Assembly (NCBI GenBank): GCA_910585665.1
Contig: CAJUFI010000030.1
Location: 1-24,589, forward strand
From: an uncultured Acetatifactor sp.
GTDB lineage: Bacteria; Bacillota; Clostridia; Lachnospirales; Lachnospiraceae
Reading direction: 5' to 3'
Length of the DNA stretch: 24,589 bases
Shown: positions 1 to 7,633 of the stretch, in pieces
How the letters are laid out: every line of letters begins with the position of its first letter
Position numbering within the stretch: position 1 is the stretch's first letter
Made by a program: the position numbers and the translations under genes
Notes under the pieces: generated by a model
What the model was told of the DNA's origin: nothing
The model's input: only the letters and a program-made list of their open reading frames with translations
Databases searched by the model: none

Positions 1-889
1 AGACGATGACCAGCGCCAGGCCGATGGCCCCTGCCTTCAGGCTGGTGTCAATGGCTTCCACGCCCAATTGGGCGCCCACCACCTTGGAGTGCAGCTCCTC
101 CAGCTCCAGCTTCAGGCCGCCGATGCGGATGGTGGATGCCAGGTTCTCAGCCCTTTCATAAGACTCCATGGGGGAAATCTGGGCCCTGCCGTCCGTGATG
201 ACCGTGTTCACATTCGGCGCGCTTATGATGCTCCCGTCATAATAGATGGCCAGGGTTTCGCCCCTCTCTTTGGCCCTGGCGGTGACCTCGGCGAACTTCT
301 CCGTGCCCTCCGGCGTCATCACCACGCTCACCGCGAACTCCGAGCCCATGCTGGTCTGTATGGTGCCCGCGCTGGCCTCCTGTACATCCGTCCCCTGTAC
401 TACAATGGAGCCGTCTTCCAGCAGCTCATCGATGGTCTTGTTCAGCACATAGCCGTAGCCGTAGGAACCGTCCCGGTTCTGCACAGTCTGCTGGCTGTAG
501 TTGCGATTGCCCTCCGAGTCCGTCTGGGCAATGAAGTACAATGTGCCCGGCTGCCCCAGTTCCTGCAGAATGGCGTTGGCATCGCTGACGCCGGGAATCT
601 CGATGTTGATCCTGTCAGAGCCCTCCTGGTAGACAATGGCCTCCGTGCTGTAGTTCTCCACACGTTTCTGAAGCTTCGCAATGGTATCGCTCATGTCGGT
701 GGCGCTGGGAGCTTCATCTCCCACCACCTGGTAGGTGATGCTGACGCCGCCCGCCAGGTCAAGCCCCAGATTGATATCCGATATGCTGCCGTCCCCTTCC
801 GGGTTCACACCGAAGACATCCACGTAGACAACGCCCACCAGAATCAGCAGGATGCAAAGCAATACCACTATCGCCTTGTTCTTTTTCAT
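1..889 (-). CDS. secD: Protein translocase subunit SecD (3' end cut off by window edge)
   Basis: SecD works with SecF at the SecYEG channel and uses the proton gradient to pull exported proteins across the membrane. The visible 296 residues begin with MKKNK, then one hydrophobic helix (about residues 5-23) and the family motif LGLDLAGG near residue 45. A large extracytoplasmic P1/head region follows, with the conserved stretches LAIYYDGSIISAP and STIRIGGLK. The frame then enters the second membrane helix (GAIGLALVIV), where the window ends, so the multi-helix C-terminal half and any secF lie outside. The ATG at 887-889 has a weak upstream AAAGGGA. It lies downstream of scfA and scfB on the same strand, as is usual for SCIFF loci in Clostridia, although foldback repeats fill the 253-base gap to scfB. 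Identification is firm; only the C-terminus is unknown. Confidence 0.95.
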   Translation of the reverse strand, partial: MKKNKAIVVLLCILLILVGVVYVDVFGVNPEGDGSISDINLGLDLAGGVSITYQVVGDEAPSATDMSDTIAKLQKRVENYSTEAIVYQEGSDRINIEIPGVSDANAILQELGQPGTLYFIAQTDSEGNRNYSQQTVQNRDGSYGYGYVLNKTIDELLEDGSIVVQGTDVQEASAGTIQTSMGSEFAVSVVMTPEGTEKFAEVTARAKERGETLAIYYDGSIISAPNVNTVITDGRAQISPMESYERAENLASTIRIGGLKLELEELHSKVVGAQLGVEAIDTSLKAGAIGLALVIV

Positions 890-909
890 ATTCTTTCGTC
901 CCTTTCTTA

Positions 910-1091
910 TTTGTAGTTCCGTAACGCTTCCTATAGCACCCTTTACAGGAAGGATTTCCGGTCACTTTGCCCGTAAATCCTTCCGGCACTATAGGAATCG
1001 TTACTGTTTTGTAGTTCCGTAACGCTTCCTATAGCACCCTTTACGGGAAGGATTTCCGGTCACTTTGCCCGTAAATCCTTCCGGCACTATA
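910..1091. repeat. Two direct copies of a foldback (MITE/REP-like) element
   Basis: Positions 910-993 and 1008-1091 are the same 84-base sequence with one visible difference, at a period of 98. Each copy contains the inverted pair GGAAGGATTT/AAATCCTTCC. The first copy is also bounded by near-perfect terminal inverted repeats, at 921-936 and 989-1004 (GTAACG.TTCCTATAG, 15 of 16 paired). The second copy (left end 1019-1034) loses its right terminal repeat after 1091. In copy 2 an alternative pairing TTTACGGG/CCCGTAAA is also possible. Read on the minus strand, these would form strong hairpins in the mRNA between scfB and secD. They could be a non-autonomous element or an RNA processing/attenuation structure. 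Confidence 0.75.
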
Positions 1092-1142
1092 TAAAACCGC
1101 TTAGGATTATTAATACCGCAACCACCTCCGGCACCATACGAC

Positions 1143-2546
1143 TCATTGCTGATTCCCTTCTTCCAGTTCCGCCTCCGCGGCCTTCAGCATGATGGCACAT
1201 TCCACGCGCTTGCACTCCAGCTCGCAGCCCACATCGTAGGCGTCGTTGATATTGCCGTGGAAATTGTAGGCATTGGCCGCGCAGCCCCCGCTGCAGTAGA
1301 ACTTGGCGAAGCATTTCCTGCACTTCTCCTTGGCGTAGACATTACAGCCCTTGAACTCATCGCGGATGTCACCCCGCAGCACGCCCTCCTCCACATTGCC
1401 CATGAGGAATTTCTCATTGCCTACGAACTGGTGGCAGGGATACAGGTCCCCCCAGGGCGTCACAGCCAGGTACTCCGTCCCCGAACCGCAGCCGGAGAGC
1501 CGCTTTGCCACACAGGGCCCTCCCTCTAAATCTATCATAAAATGGAAGAAATTGAAACCCCTTCCTTCTTTTCTGCGCTTTATCATTTCCATTGCCAGCC
1601 TGTCGTATTCCTCCATCAGCACCGGCAAATCCGCCTCCGTGATGGCATAGTCGTCCTCCGGCCCCGCCACCACCGGCTCCACGGATATCTGTTTGAAACC
1701 CAAATCCGCCAGGTGCAGCACATCCCGGGAGAAATCCAGGTTGTGATGGGTGAATGTCCCCCGCACATAGTACCGCTCCTGTCCTCTGCTCTCGGCCACT
1801 TTCCGGAATTTCGGCACAATCAGGTCATAGCTGCCCTGTCCGCCCCGGAAAGGCCGCATTTTGTCATGGATTTCTTTCCGTCCGTCGATGCTCAGGACGA
1901 TGTTCGCCATCTCGCGGTTGGCAAATTCCAGAATCTCGTCATCCAGGAGCACGCCGTTGGTGGTCAGGGTGAAGCGGAACTTCTTATTGTGGGGCGCTTC
2001 CAGGCTCCGGCCGTACGCCACCAGCTCCTTCACCACCTGCCAGTTCATCAGGGGCTCGCCTCCGAAGAAGTCCACCTCCAGGTTCACCCGGTTCCCGGAA
2101 TTTGCCACCAGGAAGTCCAGCGCCTTTTTGCCCACCTCCAGGCTCATCAGCGCCCGCCTGCCATGGTACTCCCCCTCCTCTGCGAAGCAGTACTTGCAGG
2201 CCAGGTTGCAGTCGTGTGCGATGTGGAGGCAGAGGGCCTTCACCACCGTCTGCCGTTTCTTGAAGTCAAAGACATAATTCTCGTAGATGTCCGGCGAGAA
2301 CAGCTGTCCCTCTGCCGACAGTTCCAGGATCTCGTCCACAGCTTCCCCCAGTTCCTCCGGCGTACAGGCCAACCCCTCATGGCGGCCCAGGGTCTCTTTC
2401 ACCGCCGCCGGATCCTTCACGCCCTTCTCCGCCAGCGCCTCCGCCAGGGGAATGATGTCATAGACCAGATCGTCCACCACATGGATGGAACCGCTGTTCA
2501 CATCCATCACTATGTTGTATCCGTTGCTTTTATATTGATGTATCAC
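1143..2546 (-). CDS. scfB: SCIFF peptide maturase, radical SAM/SPASM (thioether cross-link forming)
   Basis: This cytoplasmic radical SAM enzyme is expected to install thioether cross-links in the SCIFF peptide encoded just upstream. From the chosen start, the CX3CX2C cluster motif (C-N-L-A-C-K-Y-C) is at about C113, C117 and C120, followed by FFGGEPL. The C-terminal third is a cysteine-rich SPASM domain (for example GCGSGTEYLAVTPWG, KCRKCFAKFYCSGGC) that holds auxiliary Fe-S clusters. The N-terminal region (IHQYKSNGYNIVMDVNSG) is typical of the family. I chose GTG at 2544-2546 because it is preceded 7-8 bases upstream by GGAAAGGA and gives the family-like M-I-H-Q-Y-K start; a GTG six codons earlier (2564) is the alternative. 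Length 467 aa is normal. It is co-transcribed with scfA and probably secD. Confidence 0.95.
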   Translation of the reverse strand: MIHQYKSNGYNIVMDVNSGSIHVVDDLVYDIIPLAEALAEKGVKDPAAVKETLGRHEGLACTPEELGEAVDEILELSAEGQLFSPDIYENYVFDFKKRQTVVKALCLHIAHDCNLACKYCFAEEGEYHGRRALMSLEVGKKALDFLVANSGNRVNLEVDFFGGEPLMNWQVVKELVAYGRSLEAPHNKKFRFTLTTNGVLLDDEILEFANREMANIVLSIDGRKEIHDKMRPFRGGQGSYDLIVPKFRKVAESRGQERYYVRGTFTHHNLDFSRDVLHLADLGFKQISVEPVVAGPEDDYAITEADLPVLMEEYDRLAMEMIKRRKEGRGFNFFHFMIDLEGGPCVAKRLSGCGSGTEYLAVTPWGDLYPCHQFVGNEKFLMGNVEEGVLRGDIRDEFKGCNVYAKEKCRKCFAKFYCSGGCAANAYNFHGNINDAYDVGCELECKRVECAIMLKAAEAELEEGNQQ

Positions 2547-2792
2547 TGAAACGTTCCTTTCCACACGGCAGGGCGCATATCCCTTGTCCCCTCCTGTAAT
2601 GATATCCTCTCGAAACCGCCAAGCCGCTTATCCTACGGCTTTCCAAACTCCTTGGGGCCGATTCCCCCTCTTTTTCCGCTTTCTGAAATTCCGAGCGCCT
2701 ATAAGACTTCTGTCTCCGCAGCAACAGAAAGCAGGCCTTCCGGCCCAATCGCCGGCAGACCTTTTCCCGGACAAAAGGATGGGACAAAGTTC

Positions 2793-2816
2793 AAGCAGCG
2801 AAGGAATCCGCTGCTT
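2793..2816 (-). promoter_or_regulatory. Hairpin between scfA and scfB
   Basis: A perfect 8-bp inverted repeat (AAGCAGCG / CGCTGCTT, 8-base loop) lies 30 bases downstream of the scfA stop, inside the roughly 300-base spacer before scfB. No T-run follows on the minus strand, so it is not a classical intrinsic terminator. It could stabilise the scfA message or attenuate read-through, so that precursor exceeds maturase. The remainder of the spacer (2547-2845) shows no convincing gene. Confidence 0.5.
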
Positions 2817-2845
2817 GCCCTAGCCGTCATCTTGCGCCTATGTAA

Positions 2846-2989
2846 TTACTTCGCCTTCTCACAGCTCTGATTTCCCACGGTGCAGGAAGTCTTGCAGGCA
2901 GACTGGCAGGAAGTCTGGCACTCGCCGCAGCCGCCTTTCTTCATGGACTCCTTCAGGTTCCTGGTAGTCAAAGTCTTAATATGTTTCAT
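2846..2989 (-). CDS. scfA: SCIFF ranthipeptide precursor (six cysteines in forty-five)
   Basis: This 47-residue precursor is the substrate of the neighbouring maturase. It has a basic leader beginning MKHIKTLTTRNLKES, then a core with six cysteines at C21, C24, C28, C32, C36 and C43, and a lysine-rich tail (SCEKAK). The Cys-(Xn)-Thr/Ser spacing, for example TSCQSACKTSC, is diagnostic of SCIFF peptides, whose cysteine sulphurs are linked to nearby residues by the partner radical SAM enzyme. The ATG at 2987-2989 has a near-ideal AAGGAGG at 2998-3004. The gene is below usual gene-calling length but unmistakable. The mature product's role is not settled in the family; signalling or quorum sensing has been proposed for ranthipeptides. 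Confidence 0.96.
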   Translation of the reverse strand: MKHIKTLTTRNLKESMKKGGCGECQTSCQSACKTSCTVGNQSCEKAK

Positions 2990-3034
2990 ACGAAAAACCT
3001 CCTTGATATTCATTCCAGTATAGAAACTTTTTGT

Positions 3035-3062
3035 AGTATATCATAAAATGTCTATTTGTAAA
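3035..3062 (-). promoter_or_regulatory. Sigma-A promoter of scfA-scfB(-secD)
   Basis: On the minus strand TTTACA (3057-3062) and TATACT (3035-3040) are separated by 16 bases. They lie about 45 bases upstream of the scfA start, in an AT-rich stretch directly after the 3' end of the preceding epimerase gene. Confidence 0.75.
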
Positions 3063-3074
3063 AGGTTTTTTTCA

Positions 3075-3113
3075 AAAATTCCGGGAAAACCCGCCGCGGC
3101 CCTGTCACAGGGC
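3075..3113 (-). terminator. Weak terminator-like structures at the 3' end of the epimerase gene
   Basis: GCCCTG-TGA-CAGGGC (3099-3113) is a 6-bp stem whose loop is the epimerase stop codon. It is followed by CGGG-TTTT-CCCG (3082-3093) and GAATTTTTG on the minus strand. The stems are short and the U tract is imperfect, so termination is plausible but not certain. Confidence 0.35.
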
Positions 3114-4121
3114 ACCCCGCACCTCCGCCTTGGCCCGCTCCAGGGCCGCAATCACCCTGTCGCACCAGGCATCGAACTTCGGATCCTCCCTCTGGCACTC
3201 TTCGTGGGAAAGCACATACTCCACGGTCCTGCAGAGCCCCTCCTCGGCCCGGACGGACGGCCGGAAGCCCGGAACGGCAGCTTTCAGCTTACTGTTGTCG
3301 AACACCACCGTGTTCGCCTTGTCCCCGATCAGGCCGCCGGTGAAGTCATAGGGCCCAGCCGCCGCCAGGAATTCCGAGGCCACATGACAGGCCTTCAGCT
3401 CCACCCCCAGGCAGTCGGCGATGATGCCGTATATCTGGTTCCAGGTCAAGGACTCGTCATTGGTGATCTGGAACGCCTCGCCGACGGCGTGGGGATTGCC
3501 CATGAGCCCCATGAAGCCGTCCGCGAAATCCTCGTGGTACGTGATGGTCCAAAGGGAGGTGCCGTCCCCCTGGATGATCACAGGCTTTCCCTCCATCATT
3601 CGCTTAAGCACCTGGTAGCTGCCATTGTCCCCGTGTACGCCCACAGGCACGGATCTCTCGCTGTAAGTGTGGCTTGGCCGTATGATAGTCACCGGAAAAC
3701 CGTTTTCCCGGTACATCCGCATCAGATACTCTTCGCAGGCAATCTTGTTCCTGGAATATTCCCAGTAGGGATTGGCCAGGGCCGTCCCCTCGGTGATCCG
3801 GTAGTCCTTCACCGGTTTGTGGTAGGCCGAGGCCGAGCTGATGTACATGAACTGCCGCGTCCTTCCCCGGAACAGGCGGTAGTCCCGCTCCAGCTGCTCC
3901 GGCACAAAGCCGATAAAATCGCACACCACGTCGAAGTTCAGGCCCTCCAGCGCCGTGGCCGCCGCCTGCTCGTCCCCGATATCGCACCGGATCCATTTCA
4001 CGTTCCCCGGCATCTCGCGGTTCCCCCTGTTCAGCAGATACAGTTCGTCCCCCCGCAGGGCCAGCTTCCTGGAAATGGCGCTGCTGATCGTCCCTGTCCC
4101 GCCGATAAACAATACCTTCAT
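3105..4121 (-). CDS. NAD-dependent epimerase/dehydratase (extended/atypical SDR)
   Basis: A 338-residue Rossmann-fold protein. The dinucleotide-binding loop is G-G-T-G-T-I-S at residues 7-13, looser than the classic GxxGxxG. The active-site region has YISSASAY (93-100) and the catalytic pair Y122-xxx-K126 (YSRNK). The fold and length fit sugar-nucleotide epimerases/dehydratases or the CSP41-like atypical SDRs; the substrate cannot be read from sequence. The start has a strong AAAGGAGGAG upstream and its own promoter at 4213-4241. It is transcribed away from the glycosylation cassette that begins 304 bases upstream on the other strand. It may therefore supply a nucleotide sugar to that cassette or be unrelated. 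Known of the family: NAD(P)-dependent oxidation/epimerisation of activated sugars. Confidence 0.85.
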   Translation of the reverse strand: MKVLFIGGTGTISSAISRKLALRGDELYLLNRGNREMPGNVKWIRCDIGDEQAAATALEGLNFDVVCDFIGFVPEQLERDYRLFRGRTRQFMYISSASAYHKPVKDYRITEGTALANPYWEYSRNKIACEEYLMRMYRENGFPVTIIRPSHTYSERSVPVGVHGDNGSYQVLKRMMEGKPVIIQGDGTSLWTITYHEDFADGFMGLMGNPHAVGEAFQITNDESLTWNQIYGIIADCLGVELKACHVASEFLAAAGPYDFTGGLIGDKANTVVFDNSKLKAAVPGFRPSVRAEEGLCRTVEYVLSHEECQREDPKFDAWCDRVIAALERAKAEVRGAL

Positions 4122-4212
4122 CTTCCGCTCCTCCTTTCATCCCGCCAACCATCGCCGCCTTACAGGAAACGCCGCGCATACAGGAAAACGGTCTGTTGTT
4201 TATTTACCCAAT

Positions 4213-4241
4213 ATTTTACGGTTTTATCTTCGGTTTGGCAA
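4213..4241 (-). promoter_or_regulatory. Putative promoter of the SDR epimerase gene
   Basis: TTGCCA (4236-4241) and TAAAAT (4213-4218) on the minus strand are spaced by 17 bases, about 90 bases upstream of the start. The 4122-4425 divergent spacer holds only this promoter and the opposing one at 4324-4352; no gene is seen in it. Confidence 0.6.
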
Positions 4242-4323
4242 TCTTTTTTTCGTTTCCCCTCCTTCCCTGGCGCCCGGCAGCCTCAGGCTCTCTGAATCTT
4301 AATAAATAATCATAAAATATCCC

Positions 4324-4352
4324 TTGCATACAAAGTGGTTTCTATGTAAAAT
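4324..4352 (+). promoter_or_regulatory. Putative promoter of the glycosylation cassette
   Basis: TTGCAT (4324-4329) and TAAAAT (4347-4352) have a 17-base spacer in AT-rich DNA, about 75 bases upstream of the GT2 start. The GT2 ribosome-binding site GGGAGAAAG follows at the expected distance. No other clear plus-strand promoter was seen before 9298, so one transcript probably covers the five genes. Confidence 0.6.
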
Positions 4353-4425
4353 ATTCCATGAATCCGAAAACGTAGAGGCAATGTCATTGGTTTGATGTTC
4401 AAATGGAAATGGGAGAAAGTTTTCT

Positions 4426-5361
4426 ATGAGCAAGATTTCTATTGTAGTGCCGGTATATTATAATTCCGATACCTTAGAGCTTTTATATGAGGATATGAAA
4501 GCCAAAATACTGGACAAGCTGGGCCCGTATGAAATCGTCTTCGTGGACGACGGCTCAGGGGACAATTCCTGGGAAATCATGAATTCCCTTCGAGAGAAAG
4601 ATGATAACATCCGCTGTGTAAAGCTGTCCCGGAATTACGGGGAGCACGCGGCGCTCCTGGCAGGCCTTTCCGCCTGCACCGGCGACTGCGCGGTGACCAA
4701 ACAGGCTGACCTCCAGGAGGATTCCTCCATCATTCTGGAGATGTACGAGAGCTGGAAGCGTGGGAACAAGGTGGTCCTGGCCGTCCGCAAGGAGCGCAAA
4801 GAGAACCGGCTGAAGGTGCTCTTTGCGAACATGTACTATGCGCTGGTTCGCAAAATGGTCAATAAGAACATGCCCTCCGGGGGCTGCGACTGTTATCTCG
4901 TGGACCGGAAAGTGATCGAGGTGCTGGAGCGCCTGGATGAAAAGAACTCTTCCCTCACCCTGCAGGTCATGTGGGTCGGCTTCAAAACCGATATGATCTA
5001 TTTCGTGCGCCAGGACAGGGAAGTGGGGAAATCCAGATGGACCCTGTCCAAAAAGGTGAAGCTGGTTGCGGACTCCATCTTCAGCTTTTCCTATCTGCCC
5101 TTGCGAATCATGATGGGAATCGGCGTGGTGTTCAATATTGCGGCAGCGGTTCTCCTTATTTTTGTCCTGGTGGAGAAATTTACCGTGGGCACCCCCATCC
5201 AGGGATGGGCCTCCATCATGTGCATCCTACTGTTCGGGTTCGGACTGCTCATGCTCATGCTTGGCATCATCGGGGAATATATCTGGAGAGTTCTGGACGC
5301 GGCCAGGAACCGTCCCATCTATATCGTGGACGAGGTGAAGGATAAGGATTCGGAAGAATGA
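4426..5361 (+). CDS. GtrB/DPM1-like polyprenyl-phosphate glycosyltransferase (GT2)
   Basis: A 311-residue family 2 glycosyltransferase, expected to move a sugar from a nucleotide donor onto polyprenyl phosphate at the inner face of the membrane. The N-terminal GT-A domain starts ISIVVPVYYN and carries VDDGS (D41-D42). The usual DADLQDP loop is altered to QADLQED (93-99). Two C-terminal membrane helices (about 230-260 and 268-292) are followed by EYIWRV and RPIYIVDEV, which is the GtrB tail signature. It opens a five-gene plus-strand cassette and its stop overlaps the next start (ATGA). With the GtrA-like gene at the other end, it forms the classical GtrA/GtrB pair. The acceptor and sugar identity are inferred from neighbours, not from this protein. 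Confidence 0.88.
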   Translation: MSKISIVVPVYYNSDTLELLYEDMKAKILDKLGPYEIVFVDDGSGDNSWEIMNSLREKDDNIRCVKLSRNYGEHAALLAGLSACTGDCAVTKQADLQEDSSIILEMYESWKRGNKVVLAVRKERKENRLKVLFANMYYALVRKMVNKNMPSGGCDCYLVDRKVIEVLERLDEKNSSLTLQVMWVGFKTDMIYFVRQDREVGKSRWTLSKKVKLVADSIFSFSYLPLRIMMGIGVVFNIAAAVLLIFVLVEKFTVGTPIQGWASIMCILLFGFGLLMLMLGIIGEYIWRVLDAARNRPIYIVDEVKDKDSEE

Positions 5362-7034
5362 TTTGTTTTCTGGAAAAGCATAGGAAAATGTGCATGAACC
5401 TTTTATGGGCAGCGGTGGTTTTGGCCAGCATCAAAAGCCTCTTCACAGATACGGGATTTGACAATGCCTACATGGTGGCAATGTCCTTCCGCCATTTAAA
5501 GGGAGACGGGATGTTTGCACAAATGTGGGAGCCCCATCAGACCTCTGCCTTTTTTACGGATTTCTTCATGTGGATATATCATTTCTTTGTCCCGTCCTAC
5601 ACCGGGGTGATGATATATCTGCAGATTGTGGGAACGGCCTTTTTTGCCCTCATCGGGATTCCGCTCTACAGATTGCTGAAGAAAATCGCCGGAAGCGATA
5701 TCGCCCAACTGGCGACCATGTTTTTCATCATGTTCCGGGCAAAGCAGACGCCGTTCCCGGACTTCGCCAATCTCCAGATAGCCTTTTCCACCCTTCTGTT
5801 CCTGTGCCTGGTCTCCTTTGTCAGGGAACAGCAGAAAAAGAGGTATCTGTGCCTGGCTGCGGTGTGCCTCTGCCTGGAAATCCTGTCCTATCCCTCCTGC
5901 CTGCTGGCCTATTTCCCGGCAGCCCTGATTCTTTTTACGAAGACAAGGGAACGCTGGAAGAACATAGGGCTGTTTACAGGCGTTTGCGCCTTATTCGGCG
6001 GGATTTATGTAGGATATTTCGTCTGCAAAATAGGGGCCCGGAACTTTCTTCTGAACCTGACGAACATTTTCTATTCGGACTCCCACAGCGGGGAGGCGTT
6101 CGTCAGTCTGTGGAATTATTTTTATGGTCTGCTCGTGGCTGTGGCATGGCTGGCGCTGGGCGCGGCCCTTGCCTGGCTCCTGGCGGGAGGCATGGGGAAG
6201 CTGCTGGGAAAGGCCGTCGGCTTTTTCCCCGTATACGGTATCGTCCTGTTCCTGTCCGAACTTGCGTTCTTGTTTCTACAGAAGCGGACGGGGCTGGACT
6301 GGACCTGTACGTTCTACATCATACCTGCTTTCCTGATGGCGCTCAGCTGCTTTTCCTATAAAGATATGGCGGAGCCGGAAAAGACCGTGTGGCTGACGGG
6401 AAATCTGTTCGCCCTCTGTTCTTTTCTTTCCACCTGGCTGCTGACGGATCTGGGCCTGATTACCATGGCCGCTTATATGGTGTTGGGCGGGGTGGTCTCG
6501 CTGGCGGCCCTTCGGCACAGAAAGAAGCAGATTTGGGCGTTCCTGCTGTCTGTCTGCGCCCTGGTCACCGTGCACCGGGGGCTGGTAGTGTGGGGATATG
6601 CCAACAAGGGAAATGTCTGGATGGTACAGGATGTGCAGACGATTGTCAGGTCCGGCCCCTCTGCGGGCGTGGTCTGTGATTATATGACCTATTATCAGAT
6701 CACCTGCGACGCGGAAGACCACCGTCAGTTCGTGTCGCCGGAGGATTCCCTGCTGCTGGTGGGCGGCTGGCTGATCGACTCTATGGAGTTCCTACTGACA
6801 GACGCGGACATCAGCAATTACTCCACCATAGACACACCGGTCTACAATGAGAGGCTGCTGGATTATCTGGAAGCCTACCCGGAAAAGAGGCCCACTGTGG
6901 TGGCGGTCAGCTGTTTCTACGGTCAGATGCAGGTGTCGGACACCTCCTGGATCATGCAGTGGGTCAATGAAAACTATGAAGCGGTAGGGGACGGCCGGTA
7001 CTGGCGCTACTATCGCGCTAAAGAACTGGAATAA
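5358..7034 (+). CDS. Polytopic membrane protein, probable GT-C glycosyltransferase (GtrC-like)
   Basis: A 558-residue protein of roughly ten or more hydrophobic segments with a soluble C-terminal domain (about 415-558). After the first helix comes a loop with D31, D35 and E58 (DTGFDNAYMV...MWEPHQ). This resembles the first extracytoplasmic acidic loop of GT-C enzymes, which transfer sugars from polyprenyl-phosphate donors outside the membrane. No named family is recognised with certainty. Its start overlaps the GT2 stop (ATGA at 5358-5361), showing translational coupling. In the inferred pathway it would be the third, target-specific transferase that attaches the flipped sugar to a surface polymer. 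The C-terminal codons GAACTGGAA match the tail of the hairpin repeats that follow. Confidence 0.7.
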   Translation: MICFLEKHRKMCMNLLWAAVVLASIKSLFTDTGFDNAYMVAMSFRHLKGDGMFAQMWEPHQTSAFFTDFFMWIYHFFVPSYTGVMIYLQIVGTAFFALIGIPLYRLLKKIAGSDIAQLATMFFIMFRAKQTPFPDFANLQIAFSTLLFLCLVSFVREQQKKRYLCLAAVCLCLEILSYPSCLLAYFPAALILFTKTRERWKNIGLFTGVCALFGGIYVGYFVCKIGARNFLLNLTNIFYSDSHSGEAFVSLWNYFYGLLVAVAWLALGAALAWLLAGGMGKLLGKAVGFFPVYGIVLFLSELAFLFLQKRTGLDWTCTFYIIPAFLMALSCFSYKDMAEPEKTVWLTGNLFALCSFLSTWLLTDLGLITMAAYMVLGGVVSLAALRHRKKQIWAFLLSVCALVTVHRGLVVWGYANKGNVWMVQDVQTIVRSGPSAGVVCDYMTYYQITCDAEDHRQFVSPEDSLLLVGGWLIDSMEFLLTDADISNYSTIDTPVYNERLLDYLEAYPEKRPTVVAVSCFYGQMQVSDTSWIMQWVNENYEAVGDGRYWRYYRAKELE

Positions 7035-7042
7035 CTATAAAA

Positions 7043-7163
7043 CAGCATCTGCTCTGCACATGCCCGGGTGCTGGGCGGAGCAGATGCGGAACTGGAACTA
7101 ATTTAATACAGCATCTGCTCTGCACATGCCCGGGTGCTGGGCGGAGCAGATGCGGAACTGGAA
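7043..7163 (+). repeat. Two tandem hairpin elements between GT-C and FdtA-like genes
   Basis: Two identical 55-base units (7043-7097 and 7109-7163) with a period of 66. Each folds as CATCTGCTCTGC paired with GCGGAGCAGATG (one G-U pair), with an inner GCAC/GTGC pair. The unit's tail GAACTGGAA also occurs at the end of the GT-C coding sequence just before copy 1. A third, diverged member with compensating stem changes is at 8729-8833. The downstream ribosome-binding site (AGGAGG) begins right after copy 2. These could be REP-like elements or mRNA structures that set relative expression. Confidence 0.85.
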
Positions 7164-7179
7164 TAGGAGGAACAGAACC

Positions 7180-7611
7180 ATGCAGTATCAGGGACCACAG
7201 ATGTTGGAATTCCAGGAAAAAGGGGACGAGAGGGGCCATTTGATCGTCTGTGAAGGCGGGGGCCAGGACATCCCCTTTGACATCAAGCGGATTTTTTATA
7301 TATACGGTTCCGACCGGGGAATCGTCCGGGGCCAGCACGCCAACAGGGAGACGGAGTTCGTGATCATCAATGTGGCGGGCTCCAGCAAGGTGAGGGTGGA
7401 GGACGGAAAAGGCAACGAAGCCATCTTCACCCTGAACCGGCCCAGGACGGGCATCTATCTTCCCAGGATGATCTGGAAGGAGATGTATGACTTCAGCGAA
7501 GATTCCGTTCTGCTGTGCCTGGCATCGGAGCACTATAAATCGGATGAGTATATACGGAATTACGATGATTTTCTGAGAATAGTCCGGGAGGAAAGCCAGG
7601 AGGAATATTGA
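7180..7611 (+). CDS. FdtA/QdtA-like dTDP-4-oxo-6-deoxyhexose 3,4-ketoisomerase (cupin)
   Basis: A 143-residue single-domain cupin (WxcM-like C-terminal family). FdtA and QdtA move the keto group of dTDP-4-oxo-6-deoxyglucose from C4 to C3, preparing it for transamination. Family features are RGQHANRETEF at residues 50-60, LPRMIWKEMYDFS, and the C-terminal LASEHYKSDEYIRNYDDFL. The HAH/HAK-type active-site pair is H53-A54-N55 here, so the second histidine is replaced. ATG 7180 is chosen because it follows GGAGG at 7166-7170 with a 9-base gap; upstream in-frame codons would translate the hairpin repeat. It is directly followed by the aminotransferase that uses its product. FdtA versus QdtA stereochemistry cannot be decided from sequence. 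Confidence 0.85.
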   Translation: MQYQGPQMLEFQEKGDERGHLIVCEGGGQDIPFDIKRIFYIYGSDRGIVRGQHANRETEFVIINVAGSSKVRVEDGKGNEAIFTLNRPRTGIYLPRMIWKEMYDFSEDSVLLCLASEHYKSDEYIRNYDDFLRIVREESQEEY

Positions 7612-7633
7612 CCGGCGGAAGGAGCGCGGAAAG

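Noticed and set aside
2530..2787. 85-codon minus-strand frame between scfA and scfB
   Set aside because: Arg/Ser-rich, no ribosome-binding site, overlaps the scfB start in another frame.
3048..4295. Long plus-strand open frame (415 codons) opposite the epimerase gene
   Set aside because: It is antisense to a clearly recognisable SDR with a strong ribosome-binding site; its translation is low-complexity Pro/Arg/His-rich and has no start signal.
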